Of a stretch of 64,000 bases of DNA, positions 1 to 8,570 are shown piece after piece. This stretch comes from Azophilus sp965220425 (GTDB lineage: Bacteria; Pseudomonadota; Gammaproteobacteria; Pseudomonadales; Azotimanducaceae), in contig OZ244830.1 in assembly GCA_965220425.1 (NCBI GenBank), positions 2,046,001 through 2,110,000 of the forward strand. The letters run 5' to 3'. The first letter of the stretch is position 1. Every line of letters starts with the position of its first letter. The notes beneath the pieces were generated by a model. It had not been told where the DNA came from, did no database searches, and saw nothing but the letters and a program-made list of their open reading frames with translations. The translations under genes and the position numbers were made by a program.

Positions 1-2
1 CG

Positions 3-3000
3 TCCTTCACGGACGGACCGACCACGATACGCAGCGTCGCAGAAAACACCGCTGCCGGCCACAACATAGGCAGCCCGGTGTCGGCGACCGACGCCGATTC
101 GGGCGCGACCCTGACCTACACGCTCGGCGGCTCGGATGCGGCCTCGTTCCGCATCGTCGAGACGAGCGGGCAGCTGCGCACGAACGCGCCGCTCGACCAC
201 GAAGCGAAGCCGAGCTACGCGGTGACGGTCACCGTCTCGGACGGCATCGACACGGACAGCATCGCGGTCACCATCGAGGTCACCGACGTGGCCGAGGCGC
301 CGGGCGCGCCCGACGCCCCCAGCGTATCGGCCGGAAGCGACGTGACAAGCCTTATCGTGACCTGGGCGGCGCCTTCGAACACCGGACCGCCGATCACGGA
401 TTACGACGTGCGCTACCGCGTGGCCTCGCCGCCGGGGACCTGGGCCGAACTCGCGGATACGACGGACAGCACGGCCACGGCGGCGACGCTCGCGGGCCTG
501 ACGGCATCGACCCGCCACGACGTGCAGGTTCGGGCGCAGAACGCCGAGGGCACCGGCGGCTGGTCGGGGTCCGGTGAGGGGACCACGAGCGCGGCGGACA
601 ACACGGCGCCGACGTTCACGAGTTCGAACACCGCGAGCGTGGCCGAGAACACCACGACGGTGCTGACCGTCGTGGCGACCGACGCCGACACCGACGACAG
701 CGTCACCGGCTACGCGATCCACGGCGGCGCCGACCGAACGAAGTTCGCGCTGAGCGAAACGAGCGGGGCGCTGGCGTTCGCTACGGCGCCGAACTTCGAG
801 AACCCGACCGACGACGGCACGAACAACCTCTACGTGGTGGTCGTGCGTGCGACCGGCGGTACCGGCGGCCGGGCGCTGACCGCCGACCAGACGATCACCG
901 TGACGGTGACCGACGACGACAGCGAGGCGCCGGGCAAGCCGGCCACCCCCGGTGTAATCGCGGGGAGCGAACCCACGAGCCTGGACGTGACGTGGACGGA
1001 GCCGCCGAACGCGGGTCCGGCGATCACCGGCTACGGCGTGCAGTACCGGGCGGGCGACAGCGGGTCGTTCACCGATTGGCCGCACAGTGGCACGGGCAGG
1101 AGCACGACGATCACGGGTCTGCTGGCTTCGACCGCCTACCAGGTGCAGGTGCGGGCGACCAGTGACGAAGGGACCGGTGCCTGGTCGGACTCCGGGGCGG
1201 GCACGACCGAGGTGGCGCCGATGCCCGGCGATCTGCGGATCGTCGGAAACGACCCGGCGACCGGCCGGCTCCAGATCCAGTTCGGGGGCGTCTGGAAAGG
1301 CATCTGCAACGATAAGTGGGACGACCCGGACCAGGACAACGCCGGCGTCGCCTGCCGCCAGTTGGGCTACCGGGCGGGGAGCGTGATGGAGAGGATCGCG
1401 GTTCCAGGCGACACGGACTTCCTGCTGGACGACCTGGACTGCGTCGGACACGAGGCCGATCTGCTGGCGTGCGCGCACGCCGGCGTCAACACGCACAACT
1501 GCACCGCCGGCGAACACGTGGGCGTCAGCTGCAGCAACGCCGCGCCGAGCGCGCCCCCGGATCTGAACGCCGTCGCCGGCGACGGCCAGGTCGCGCTGAG
1601 CTGGCGTGCGCCGACGAGCGCCGGAGACACGGACATCGTTCGCCACGAGTTCGCGGCGAACGCGGACGGCCGCGGCTACGAGCGCTGGACGGCCATTCCC
1701 GACAGCGCGCCGGACGAAGCGAATGCGCTCGCCTACACGGTCGGCGACGTCGTCAACGGCAAGTCGTACCGCTTCCTCGTGCGGGCGGTCAACGACAGCA
1801 TTCCGGGCACCGGCGGGCCTTCCAACGAAGCCGCCGCCACGCCGGTCGGAGTCAACAACGCGCCGACGTTCACCGACGGCGAGACCACCAGGCGCAGCGT
1901 CGCGGAAAACACCGCCTCGGGCCGGAACATCGGCAGCGCGGTGGCGGCGACAGACGCCGACGACGACACCCTGACGTACACGTTGGAAGGGACGGACGCA
2001 GTCTCGTTCGACATCGTCGCGACGAGCGGCCAGCTGCGCACGAGCGCGGCGCTGGACTACGAGTCGAAATCGAGCTACGCGGTGACGGTCACTGTCTCTG
2101 ACGGCACGGACGCCGACACCATCGCGGTGACGATCGACGTGACCGACGTGGACGAAACGCAGCCGCCGTCCGGCGGCGGTGGCGGAGGCGGCGGTTCGAC
2201 GAACCGCCCGCCGGTGGTCGAGGCCGAGATCCCCGATCAGGCGCTGGACGCGGGCGCGGTGCTGGAACTGGACGTTCGGCTCAACTTCTACGACCGCGAG
2301 CGCCGGGCGCTCACCTGGTCCGCCGAGTCCGACGACCCGGCCGTCGTGGCTGTCGAGGTGGACGACGACGGCGACATGACGGTGCGCGCGCTCAAGCCCG
2401 GGCTGGCCAACGTGACCGTCACGGTGGCCGACCACCGCGACGAGACGGTCTCCGACACGTTTACGGTGATCGTGTACGGTCCGTCGGGCGTATGGCTGTT
2501 CCCGACCGCGTCGGACCCGTTGGGGCGCCAGGGCTTTGCGCGCATCGTCAACCACGGCGACGTGGACGGCACCGTGGCGATCGTGGCCGTTGACGACACG
2601 GGTCGGCCCGGTTCGGCGGTGACGCTCGCCGTCGGCGCGGGGCGGACGGTGCACTTCAACTCCGACGACCTGGAGACGGGCAACGACGCCAAGGGCCTCA
2701 CCGGCAGCGCCGGCACGCCCACGGGCGACTGGCGGCTCGCATTCGACACGGACCTCGACTTCGAGGCGCTGTCCTACATACGCACCTCCGAGGGCTTCGT
2801 GACGGCGATGCACGACCTCGCGCCGGAGACGGACGGGACACACCGCGTGGCGATCTTCAACCCCGGCAGCAACACCGACCAGGTGAGCCTGCTGCGGCTG
2901 GTCAACCCCGGGGACGAGGCTGCCGCGGTGACGGTGAACGGCACGGACGACGCCGGTGCGGCGTCCGGGACGGTGCGTGCCACCGTGCCGGCGGGCGCGT

Positions 3001-3923
3001 CGCTGACGCTGACGGCGCAGTCGCTGGAGTCGGGCGAAGGCGTGGCGGGCCTGCGCGGAGCGTTGGGCGACGGCGCTGGCAAGTGGCGCCTGTCGGTGGT
3101 GTCCGAACAGCCGATCCGCGTGCTGAGTCTGCTGTCGAGTCCGACCGGTCACCTGACGAACCTGTCGAGCGCCCCGGTGAACGTGGCGGACGGCATGCAC
3201 ACGGTGCCGCTGTTCCCGGCCGCCTCGGACCCCAACGGCCGGCAGGGCTTCGTGCGGGTGATCAACCGCTCGGAGCGCAGGGGTGAAGTGACGGTAACGG
3301 CTCATGACGACTCCGAGTGGAGCTACGAGCCGCTGACGCTGGCCATCGGCGCGGGCGAGGCGGCGCAGTTCAACTCGGACGACCTGGAACTCGGCAACGC
3401 GGACAAGGGCCTGACCGGCTCCACCGGGGCCGGCACCGGCGCCTGGCGGCTTGAGTTGTCGAGCGAACGAGACATCGACGTGCTGGCCTACATCCGCACC
3501 ACGGAGGGGTTCCTGACCTCGATGCACGACCTCGCCCCGGTCTCGGGCGACCGTCACCGGGTGGCGATCTTCAACCCGGGCAGCAACACCGCGCAGGTGA
3601 GCCTGCTGCGGCTGGTCAACGACGGCGATACGCGCGCGCGGGTGACGATCTCGGGCCTCGACGACCGCGGCGCGGCGTCCGGCACGGTGCGCGCCTCGGT
3701 CCCCGCCGGCGCGGCGCTGACGCTGACGGCGCAGGCGCTGGAGGCGGGCGGCGAGGGCCTGACGGGATCGCTCGGCGACGGTGTGGGCAAGTGGCGGCTG
3801 GTGGTGGTCTCCGACCGCCCCATCCTGGCCATGAGCCTGCTGTCGAGCCCGACGGGCCACCTGACGAACCTGTCGACGGCGCCCATGCGCGGCGCGCGCG
3901 GCTCGGTCCCTGCTGCGCAGTGA
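3..3923 (+). CDS. Multidomain cadherin/FN3/SRCR surface protein, 5' partial
   Basis: The reading frame is open from base 3, so the gene begins upstream of the window; the GTG at 78 is internal. Domains in order are: cadherin-like (about 3-290), FN3 (300-590), cadherin-like (600-920), FN3 (930-1215), an SRCR domain (1224-1543) with six cysteines and the CRQLGY signature, FN3 (1545-1845), cadherin-like (1855-2160), a glycine linker (2170-2200), an Ig-like domain (2205-2490), and two copies of a 230-residue module (2491-3884). Cadherin, FN3 and SRCR are adhesion or recognition folds, so this is probably a secreted or surface adhesin. SRCR is unusual in bacteria. No catalytic domain or membrane anchor is visible in this part. 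The N-terminus and any signal peptide lie outside the window. Confidence 0.85.
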   Translation, partial: SFTDGPTTIRSVAENTAAGHNIGSPVSATDADSGATLTYTLGGSDAASFRIVETSGQLRTNAPLDHEAKPSYAVTVTVSDGIDTDSIAVTIEVTDVAEAPGAPDAPSVSAGSDVTSLIVTWAAPSNTGPPITDYDVRYRVASPPGTWAELADTTDSTATAATLAGLTASTRHDVQVRAQNAEGTGGWSGSGEGTTSAADNTAPTFTSSNTASVAENTTTVLTVVATDADTDDSVTGYAIHGGADRTKFALSETSGALAFATAPNFENPTDDGTNNLYVVVVRATGGTGGRALTADQTITVTVTDDDSEAPGKPATPGVIAGSEPTSLDVTWTEPPNAGPAITGYGVQYRAGDSGSFTDWPHSGTGRSTTITGLLASTAYQVQVRATSDEGTGAWSDSGAGTTEVAPMPGDLRIVGNDPATGRLQIQFGGVWKGICNDKWDDPDQDNAGVACRQLGYRAGSVMERIAVPGDTDFLLDDLDCVGHEADLLACAHAGVNTHNCTAGEHVGVSCSNAAPSAPPDLNAVAGDGQVALSWRAPTSAGDTDIVRHEFAANADGRGYERWTAIPDSAPDEANALAYTVGDVVNGKSYRFLVRAVNDSIPGTGGPSNEAAATPVGVNNAPTFTDGETTRRSVAENTASGRNIGSAVAATDADDDTLTYTLEGTDAVSFDIVATSGQLRTSAALDYESKSSYAVTVTVSDGTDADTIAVTIDVTDVDETQPPSGGGGGGGGSTNRPPVVEAEIPDQALDAGAVLELDVRLNFYDRERRALTWSAESDDPAVVAVEVDDDGDMTVRALKPGLANVTVTVADHRDETVSDTFTVIVYGPSGVWLFPTASDPLGRQGFARIVNHGDVDGTVAIVAVDDTGRPGSAVTLAVGAGRTVHFNSDDLETGNDAKGLTGSAGTPTGDWRLAFDTDLDFEALSYIRTSEGFVTAMHDLAPETDGTHRVAIFNPGSNTDQVSLLRLVNPGDEAAAVTVNGTDDAGAASGTVRATVPAGASLTLTAQSLESGEGVAGLRGALGDGAGKWRLSVVSEQPIRVLSLLSSPTGHLTNLSSAPVNVADGMHTVPLFPAASDPNGRQGFVRVINRSERRGEVTVTAHDDSEWSYEPLTLAIGAGEAAQFNSDDLELGNADKGLTGSTGAGTGAWRLELSSERDIDVLAYIRTTEGFLTSMHDLAPVSGDRHRVAIFNPGSNTAQVSLLRLVNDGDTRARVTISGLDDRGAASGTVRASVPAGAALTLTAQALEAGGEGLTGSLGDGVGKWRLVVVSDRPILAMSLLSSPTGHLTNLSTAPMRGARGSVPAAQ
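2491..3175 (+). repeat. C-terminal module copy 1
   Basis: This is the first of five copies of a module of about 228 residues. Each copy has two related halves. The first half has an LFP..A start, a GF.RI.N stretch, FNS.DLE.GN..KGL and W.L, and ends near DGF.T.MHD. The second half has IFNPGSN..QVS.LRL.N, LE.G, LGDG.GKW.L, and ends at SPTGHL.NLS. The family is not recognised. Confidence 0.85.
3202..3884 (+). repeat. C-terminal module copy 2
   Basis: This is a second tandem copy of the same module, separated from copy 1 by a short VADGMHT-type linker. It keeps FNSDDLE, the DGF..MHD-type end of half one, IFNPGSN and SPTGHLTNLS. Confidence 0.85.
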
Positions 3924-3927
3924 GCGC

Positions 3928-4535
3928 GTGGGGGTGACGCGCGGCGCGGCGGCGGCCCGGGCGGACATCGCCGCGCACCGCCGCGCGCCCTCCGTGCAGG
4001 TGGACGGCCGCCTGGTCGACGACAGCGTCTCGACCGCCGCAACCGACGATGGCCTGCGCCCCCCGCGCGGGGGGCGGGGCGAGGTGCGCTGCGACAATGC
4101 GCTGTCGGAAGACTTCGCCCTTCTCGTAAAGCACAATGCCCTGTTCGCGGCGCTGCTCGCGCCGCTGGCGGCTGCGTTCCCGGTGATCGGCCTGGTGCGC
4201 AATCCGGTTGCCGTGCTGGCGTCGTGGCAGACGGTGGGCCTGCCGGTACGGCAGGGCCGCATCCCGGCGGGCGAGCGCTTCGCGCCGGAGCTGCGCCGGG
4301 CGCTGGCGTGCGAACCGGACGTACTGCGCCGTCAGGTGCGCGTGCTCGACTGGTTCTTCGCACGCTTCGCGGCGCACCTGGCGCCGGCACGGGTGCTGCG
4401 CTACGTGGACCTGGTGGCGAGCGGCGGGCTGTCGCTGCTGCGCTTGCTCGCTCCCGCCGCGGCGGCGCCGACGGAACCGCTGTGCAGCCGCAACGCCAAC
4501 GGACTCTACGATCCGGCCACGGTCGATACGCTGCA
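3928..4535 (+). pseudogene. Sulfotransferase-like fragment
   Basis: The frame opens with a GTG just after the surface protein. Between about 4100 and 4440 it encodes a sulfotransferase-like core with an IGLVRNPVAVLASWQT stretch, which resembles the arginine/serine motif that binds the 3'-phosphate of PAPS, followed by a long amphipathic stretch rich in arginine and leucine. The N-terminal PAPS 5'-phosphate loop is not recognisable, and after a partial RNxNGLYDP motif the frame runs into the HNH fragment. It is probably a decayed gene rather than an active enzyme. Confidence 0.5.
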
Positions 4536-4538
4536 TGG

Positions 4539-4908
4539 ATGGCCAGCCAGTCCTTGCTGTTCTATCCAGATCGCGGGGTTGAGCATGAGAGATTCAAAGG
4601 CCGCTTGCTCGACTACATCGCTGCTCGCGCATATGGCCAGAGCGCTTCAGCGGTTCCATATCCGGCTGCGGTCGAGTTGCTCGACGGACGTTCAACAGTT
4701 GAAGGCGAGCAAGTCTCGGTGACTCATTTAGTACGGGAGCGAGATCCTGGATTGGCTAATAGGGCAAAGCAAATATTCAAGCGGGCTCAGGGACGGCTCT
4801 ACTGCGAAGCCTGCGGGTTCGACTTCCTAGCGAAGTACGGCTCCTTGGGCAAGGACTACATTGAAGCGCATCATGTGACGCCGCTGACCGAAGGCATAAG
4901 GCACACTA
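4539..4908 (+). pseudogene. HNH endonuclease, truncated by IS630
   Basis: From the ATG at 4539 the frame encodes an N-terminal region and then a typical HNH restriction-nuclease core: CEACGFDF, then KDYIEAHHVTPL. The second zinc-binding half that usually follows (a C..CH type motif) is missing because the frame is cut by the IS630 left end at 4909. The gene is therefore a 3'-truncated remnant. No methylase partner is seen next to it. Confidence 0.65.
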
Positions 4909-6126
4909 GTGTCATGTCACACATGATATGTCGTATTGTATCTGATATATTTGCGGTCCTCTATTCAGGACGAGGATCCGTGCATGAAGCGCTACGTGGT
5001 GACACTGGACGAAGCGGAACGGGAAGGTCTGAAGGCGATTGCGAACAAAGGCTCGCACCGCTCGCAGAAGGTGATCAACGCGTTGATCCTGCTCAACTGC
5101 GACCAAGGGAAGTGCAACGAACGACAGGCGACCGGAGAGGCCATTGCGGAGATTCTGCGGATCAGCATGCGCAAGGTGGATCGGGTAAAGAGGCGTTTTG
5201 TGGAGGCGGGGCTCGAGGTGGCACTGGGCGGCGGGCAGGGTCGTCGGCCGACCTACCTGCGCAAGGCCGACGGCGAGTTCGAGGCGCCTGGTGGCGCTGA
5301 GCTGCGGCGAACCTCCGGCGGGCCACGGGCAATGGTCGCTGCGGCTGCTGGCGGACCACGCTGTGGAACTCGGCTACATCGACAGCGTGTCGCACGAGAC
5401 GGTGCGGCGGGTTCTAAAAAAAAACGAACTCAAGCCTTGGCGTCGGGTCGGATGGGTGATCCCGCCGCAGGGCAACGCGGACTTCGCGGCGGCCATGGAG
5501 CAGGTGCTCGACGTATACCGGCGTCCGTACGACAAGGCCTTGCCCGTGGTGTGCATGGACGAGACGCCGCGCCAGTTGATCCGTGAGACGCGTATGCCGA
5601 TTCCCGCCGAACCGGGCCAGCCGGCCCGGCACGACTACGAGTACCAGCGCTGCGGAACCTGCAACGTCTTCATGGCCACGGAGCCCTTGGCCGGCAAGCG
5701 GACGACCCGGGTGACGGAGCGCAAGACCAAGATCGACTGGGCGCACTTCCTCGCTGACATTGCCGCACGATACCCCGACGCCAAGACGATCACCTTGGTG
5801 ATGGACAATCTGAACACCCACCGCCCGGGCGCACTCTACGAAGCCTTCCCGCCAGCGCAGGCAAAAGCCTTATGGGATCGGTTCGAGTTCGTCTTCACCC
5901 CAAAGCACGGCAGTTGGCTGAACGTCGCCGAGGTCGAACTCAACGTCATGATCCGCCAGTGTCTGAACCGACGCATCGACTCCATCGACATCCTGCGCCA
6001 GGAGGTCGCCGCTTGGCAAGCCGCCCGCGACCGCCTCCAGGCCAAGGTGAACTGGCAGTTCACCACCGACGACGCACGCGTCAAACTGAAACGTCTCTAT
6101 CCGACATTTGATGCGTGACAGGACAC
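4909..6126 (+). mobile_element. IS630-family insertion sequence
   Basis: A 1218-bp element is bounded by a TA on each side (4907-4908 and 6127-6128), the target duplication expected of IS630. The terminal inverted repeats cover about 25 bp (4909-4933 and 6102-6126) with 21 matches by eye; both begin GTGTC and share TGTCAC. It contains one transposase gene with a frameshift. The left flank is a broken HNH gene and the right flank a broken metalloprotease gene on the other strand. Confidence 0.9.
4984..6118 (+). pseudogene. IS630 transposase, frameshifted
   Basis: The first part (ATG 4984 to about 5285) encodes the helix-turn-helix region and ends near GRRPTYLRKADGEFEA. The rest (about 5286 to 6118) is in the next frame and encodes the DDE catalytic part: VVCMDETPRQL (first Asp), LVMDNLNTH (second Asp) and HGSWLNVAEVE (Glu). 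The junction fits loss of two bases in a GCGC repeat near 5285. An A9 tract at 5417-5425 also exists, but it lies too far downstream to restore the correct frame. The transposase is probably inactive unless a +1 frameshift occurs near 5285. Confidence 0.8.
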
Positions 6127-8022
6127 TAGGTTCCCGAGTTCCGCCAACCCCTCCAAATCCCCCGACCGCAACGGCCCTTCGATGCCCCGTCCCGACAGGT
6201 CCAGCTCGTAGATCGAGGCGACATCGAACTCAGTCACGTCGGCGCAGGCCCCGCGGCCCGCGAGAGCCGTGATGGCGCCGCCTATCCACGCCGACCGCGC
6301 GCCGACGTCTGCGATGGTGCGTCCTCCCTTCTGCCGGACCTCGATCGTCTCGCCGGCGACCGTGATCGTGCCGAAGCGCGCGAAGCCCTCGTTCGCCTCA
6401 GTCCGAAACTGGAACCCGTGCTCCTGGCTGTCCGGAACCAGCGCCAGAAACTCGTCATGCACCTTCGCCTCGCGGGGGCAGTTCGCGCCGTCGACCTCCA
6501 CATCGACACCGAACGAACCGCCGCCCGCCTCGACTTCCAAGTTCGCGGGCGACACGCGGTAAACGCACCGATCGGCGCTCGCCCGGAAGTTGGCGACCGA
6601 CGTGCGGGTCTCGTTCAGGCTCCGCACGGCGTCCGCCGGCCCGTCCATCTCAAACGATTCCTCGTCGCCCGCAACGCCCATTGGGTCGCCGTTCCCGTCG
6701 GGGTAGCGCTGCTCCGGGTTGGAGAACCGCATCAGCGGAACCGCTTCGAGCCCCGCGTCCCGACACTGCGTTGAGTAGGCCATGATCGTCGTCCAGCAGG
6801 CGTCTTCCGGGGCGCCCTCCTCGAACGCGGCTTGATTCACATAGCCAGCACTGTATGGGAACGGGAAATTGCTCCTCGGCGTTTCATAACGGTCATGCCG
6901 CAGTCCCATGTTGTGCCCGGGTTCGTGCGCGAACCCGCGAGCCGGCAACCAGAATCCGTTGAATTCGGCCAGACTGCTCAACGCGAAACCCCGGGCCTCG
7001 TCGTAGGGCTCGAGGTTCGCTAATCCCCCGCAGCACTCCACCACTAGGTGCACGAGATCCGCCGAGTACGCATCCCGGATCGCGTGGACGTCGTCCATAT
7101 GTCCGTCGCCGTCCGCCTCAAACCGGTTCAGGTCCTGCCCACTGTCGGATTCCTGGTAGTCGGTTTCCACCGCTCCGACAAGCCGGACACGCTGTACCGC
7201 CCCGCCGGCCTCGTACGCGGCATTGGTCTCCGCCACCGCCAAGTCAATCTGCGCCTGGGTCCGGCGCGTGCCGCCCAGCGCTTCGCGCGCGTCCCGCGTG
7301 TAGAACACCAGCACGTCGATCTCGCTGCCGTCGTCCTCGTCCGCAGAATCTGCGGACTCGCGCTGCTGGCCCGACGGTGCCACAGATGCGGGCATCACCA
7401 GGATGTCGTCCGCGTCCAGCTTTGCCGGCTCGACCTCCTGCACCACTTGCACCCCTACGCCTACCGGACGGATCAGGTACGTCTTTGCCGGGGTCCGCAC
7501 GGCGCCCGCGACGATGTCCCCGTTGACCACCAGGGTCACGGTCCCCCACCGCACACTCTCCAGGCGTCCGGACAGGGAATACCCCGACGATGTCGGTGCG
7601 GTTTGTTCGAACACCGCCCGAAACGCGACCCCTTCAAACAGGTTGAGTAACACCCGGGGACGCTCCCGGTGCGCCGCTATTTGCTCCCTGAGCTCACCGA
7701 GTCGGTCGATGTGGACACGCACGTTGCGACTGGGTAGCCCGGGATCCGGCTCCCGACGGTCCGGCTCCCCATCAATCGATACGCGTGCCGTTTCAAGGAC
7801 TACCTCATCGGTCCTCGGCAGTCCCTCCGCCTCCAAGAATAACGGCGGCTGCGCCGTTGCAGAGACGCCCAACAGCGCCCCCGTTGCCGCCAACGTCCAC
7901 GCCACCAACCTCGCTGTGCGGATGGTCCTCGACTCCCCCTGACTGACGTTTCCTGTGGTATCCAGCTTGCGGACGCCCGTCTTCACAAAGATCTCACGAG
8001 GATGCCGCCTGTCACGTTTCAT
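6097..8022 (-). CDS. Secreted zinc metalloprotease, C-terminus truncated by IS630
   Basis: The protein has a metzincin-type zinc motif HEPGHNMGLRHD followed by a Met-turn-like IMAYS, as in reprolysin-like (M12B-type) peptidases. A hydrophobic leader (LVAWTLAATGALLGVSATA) indicates export, although about 30 residues precede it from the ATG at 8022; the open frame reaches 8295, so the start is uncertain. The C-terminus enters what looks like the first leucine-rich repeat (YELDLSGRGIEGPL...LAELGNL) and is then cut at 6127 by the IS630 element, which supplies the last few codons and the stop at 6097. The catalytic domain appears intact, but the C-terminal binding repeats are lost. Confidence 0.75.
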   Translation of the reverse strand: MKRDRRHPREIFVKTGVRKLDTTGNVSQGESRTIRTARLVAWTLAATGALLGVSATAQPPLFLEAEGLPRTDEVVLETARVSIDGEPDRREPDPGLPSRNVRVHIDRLGELREQIAAHRERPRVLLNLFEGVAFRAVFEQTAPTSSGYSLSGRLESVRWGTVTLVVNGDIVAGAVRTPAKTYLIRPVGVGVQVVQEVEPAKLDADDILVMPASVAPSGQQRESADSADEDDGSEIDVLVFYTRDAREALGGTRRTQAQIDLAVAETNAAYEAGGAVQRVRLVGAVETDYQESDSGQDLNRFEADGDGHMDDVHAIRDAYSADLVHLVVECCGGLANLEPYDEARGFALSSLAEFNGFWLPARGFAHEPGHNMGLRHDRYETPRSNFPFPYSAGYVNQAAFEEGAPEDACWTTIMAYSTQCRDAGLEAVPLMRFSNPEQRYPDGNGDPMGVAGDEESFEMDGPADAVRSLNETRTSVANFRASADRCVYRVSPANLEVEAGGGSFGVDVEVDGANCPREAKVHDEFLALVPDSQEHGFQFRTEANEGFARFGTITVAGETIEVRQKGGRTIADVGARSAWIGGAITALAGRGACADVTEFDVASIYELDLSGRGIEGPLRSGDLEGLAELGNLVSCHASNVG

Positions 8023-8570
8023 GCGCCCCGTTGCTTCACAGCGACGCGGCGCATTCGTGCCTCGCGGCGCATCTCCCCGCTCCCGTCGCGCTGCCATGTC
8101 GCGACATAGGCACCGGACGCGTCTTTTGCGCCCAAACGCCGGGTCTGTCTCTCGGCCACGACACCACAAGGGCGGCTCCAACGTGGCCGCCGGATTACCA
8201 CCCGCACAACAAGTTTTCTTATCACCCTTGCCGCCATCGCGCTTCAACGCGATTGAGCGCCCCGTCGCTACTGGAATTCCGCACATGGTACACACCTCGT
8301 ATCGGCGGCCAGGACGGTAGTGACGGCACAGACTCTCGAAACGACGTTGTCAGATAGCAGATGTATATCATCACCGTGGGGCGGATGACTTTGGGTGAAT
8401 CGTTGAAATCGCAAACCTGATCGTTCAGTGCCGCAGGCTAAGAAAACTTGGCTTCCGGCTTAAGCGAGATTTCGCTGGGAATACCGTTTTCTGGTCTCCG
8501 ACAGTACTTGTGGTTTTTGATTCCACTGAGATAAATTCCTTTCTTTCCATCCGGTGCCCGCTTCAGGCTC
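8023..8570. other. Divergent intergenic region
   Basis: This region separates the minus-strand metalloprotease from the plus-strand subtilase. The metalloprotease frame stays open to 8295, so part of it could be coding if an upstream start is used. The stretch 8340-8570 is lower in GC than its surroundings and probably holds the subtilase promoter, but no clear -35/-10 pair was identified. Confidence 0.4.

Noticed and set aside
1087..2101. Plus-strand alternative frames inside the surface protein
   Set aside because: Composition is dominated by Arg and Gly, typical of out-of-frame GC-rich DNA.
3554..4536. Long minus-strand frames over the surface protein end
   Set aside because: They are Arg/Ala/Pro-rich antisense shadows of GC-rich coding sequence with no motifs.
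5412..5430. A9 tract in the IS630 gene as a programmed frameshift site
   Set aside because: The correct frame changes near 5285, about 130 bases before the tract, so slippage there would not join the two parts.
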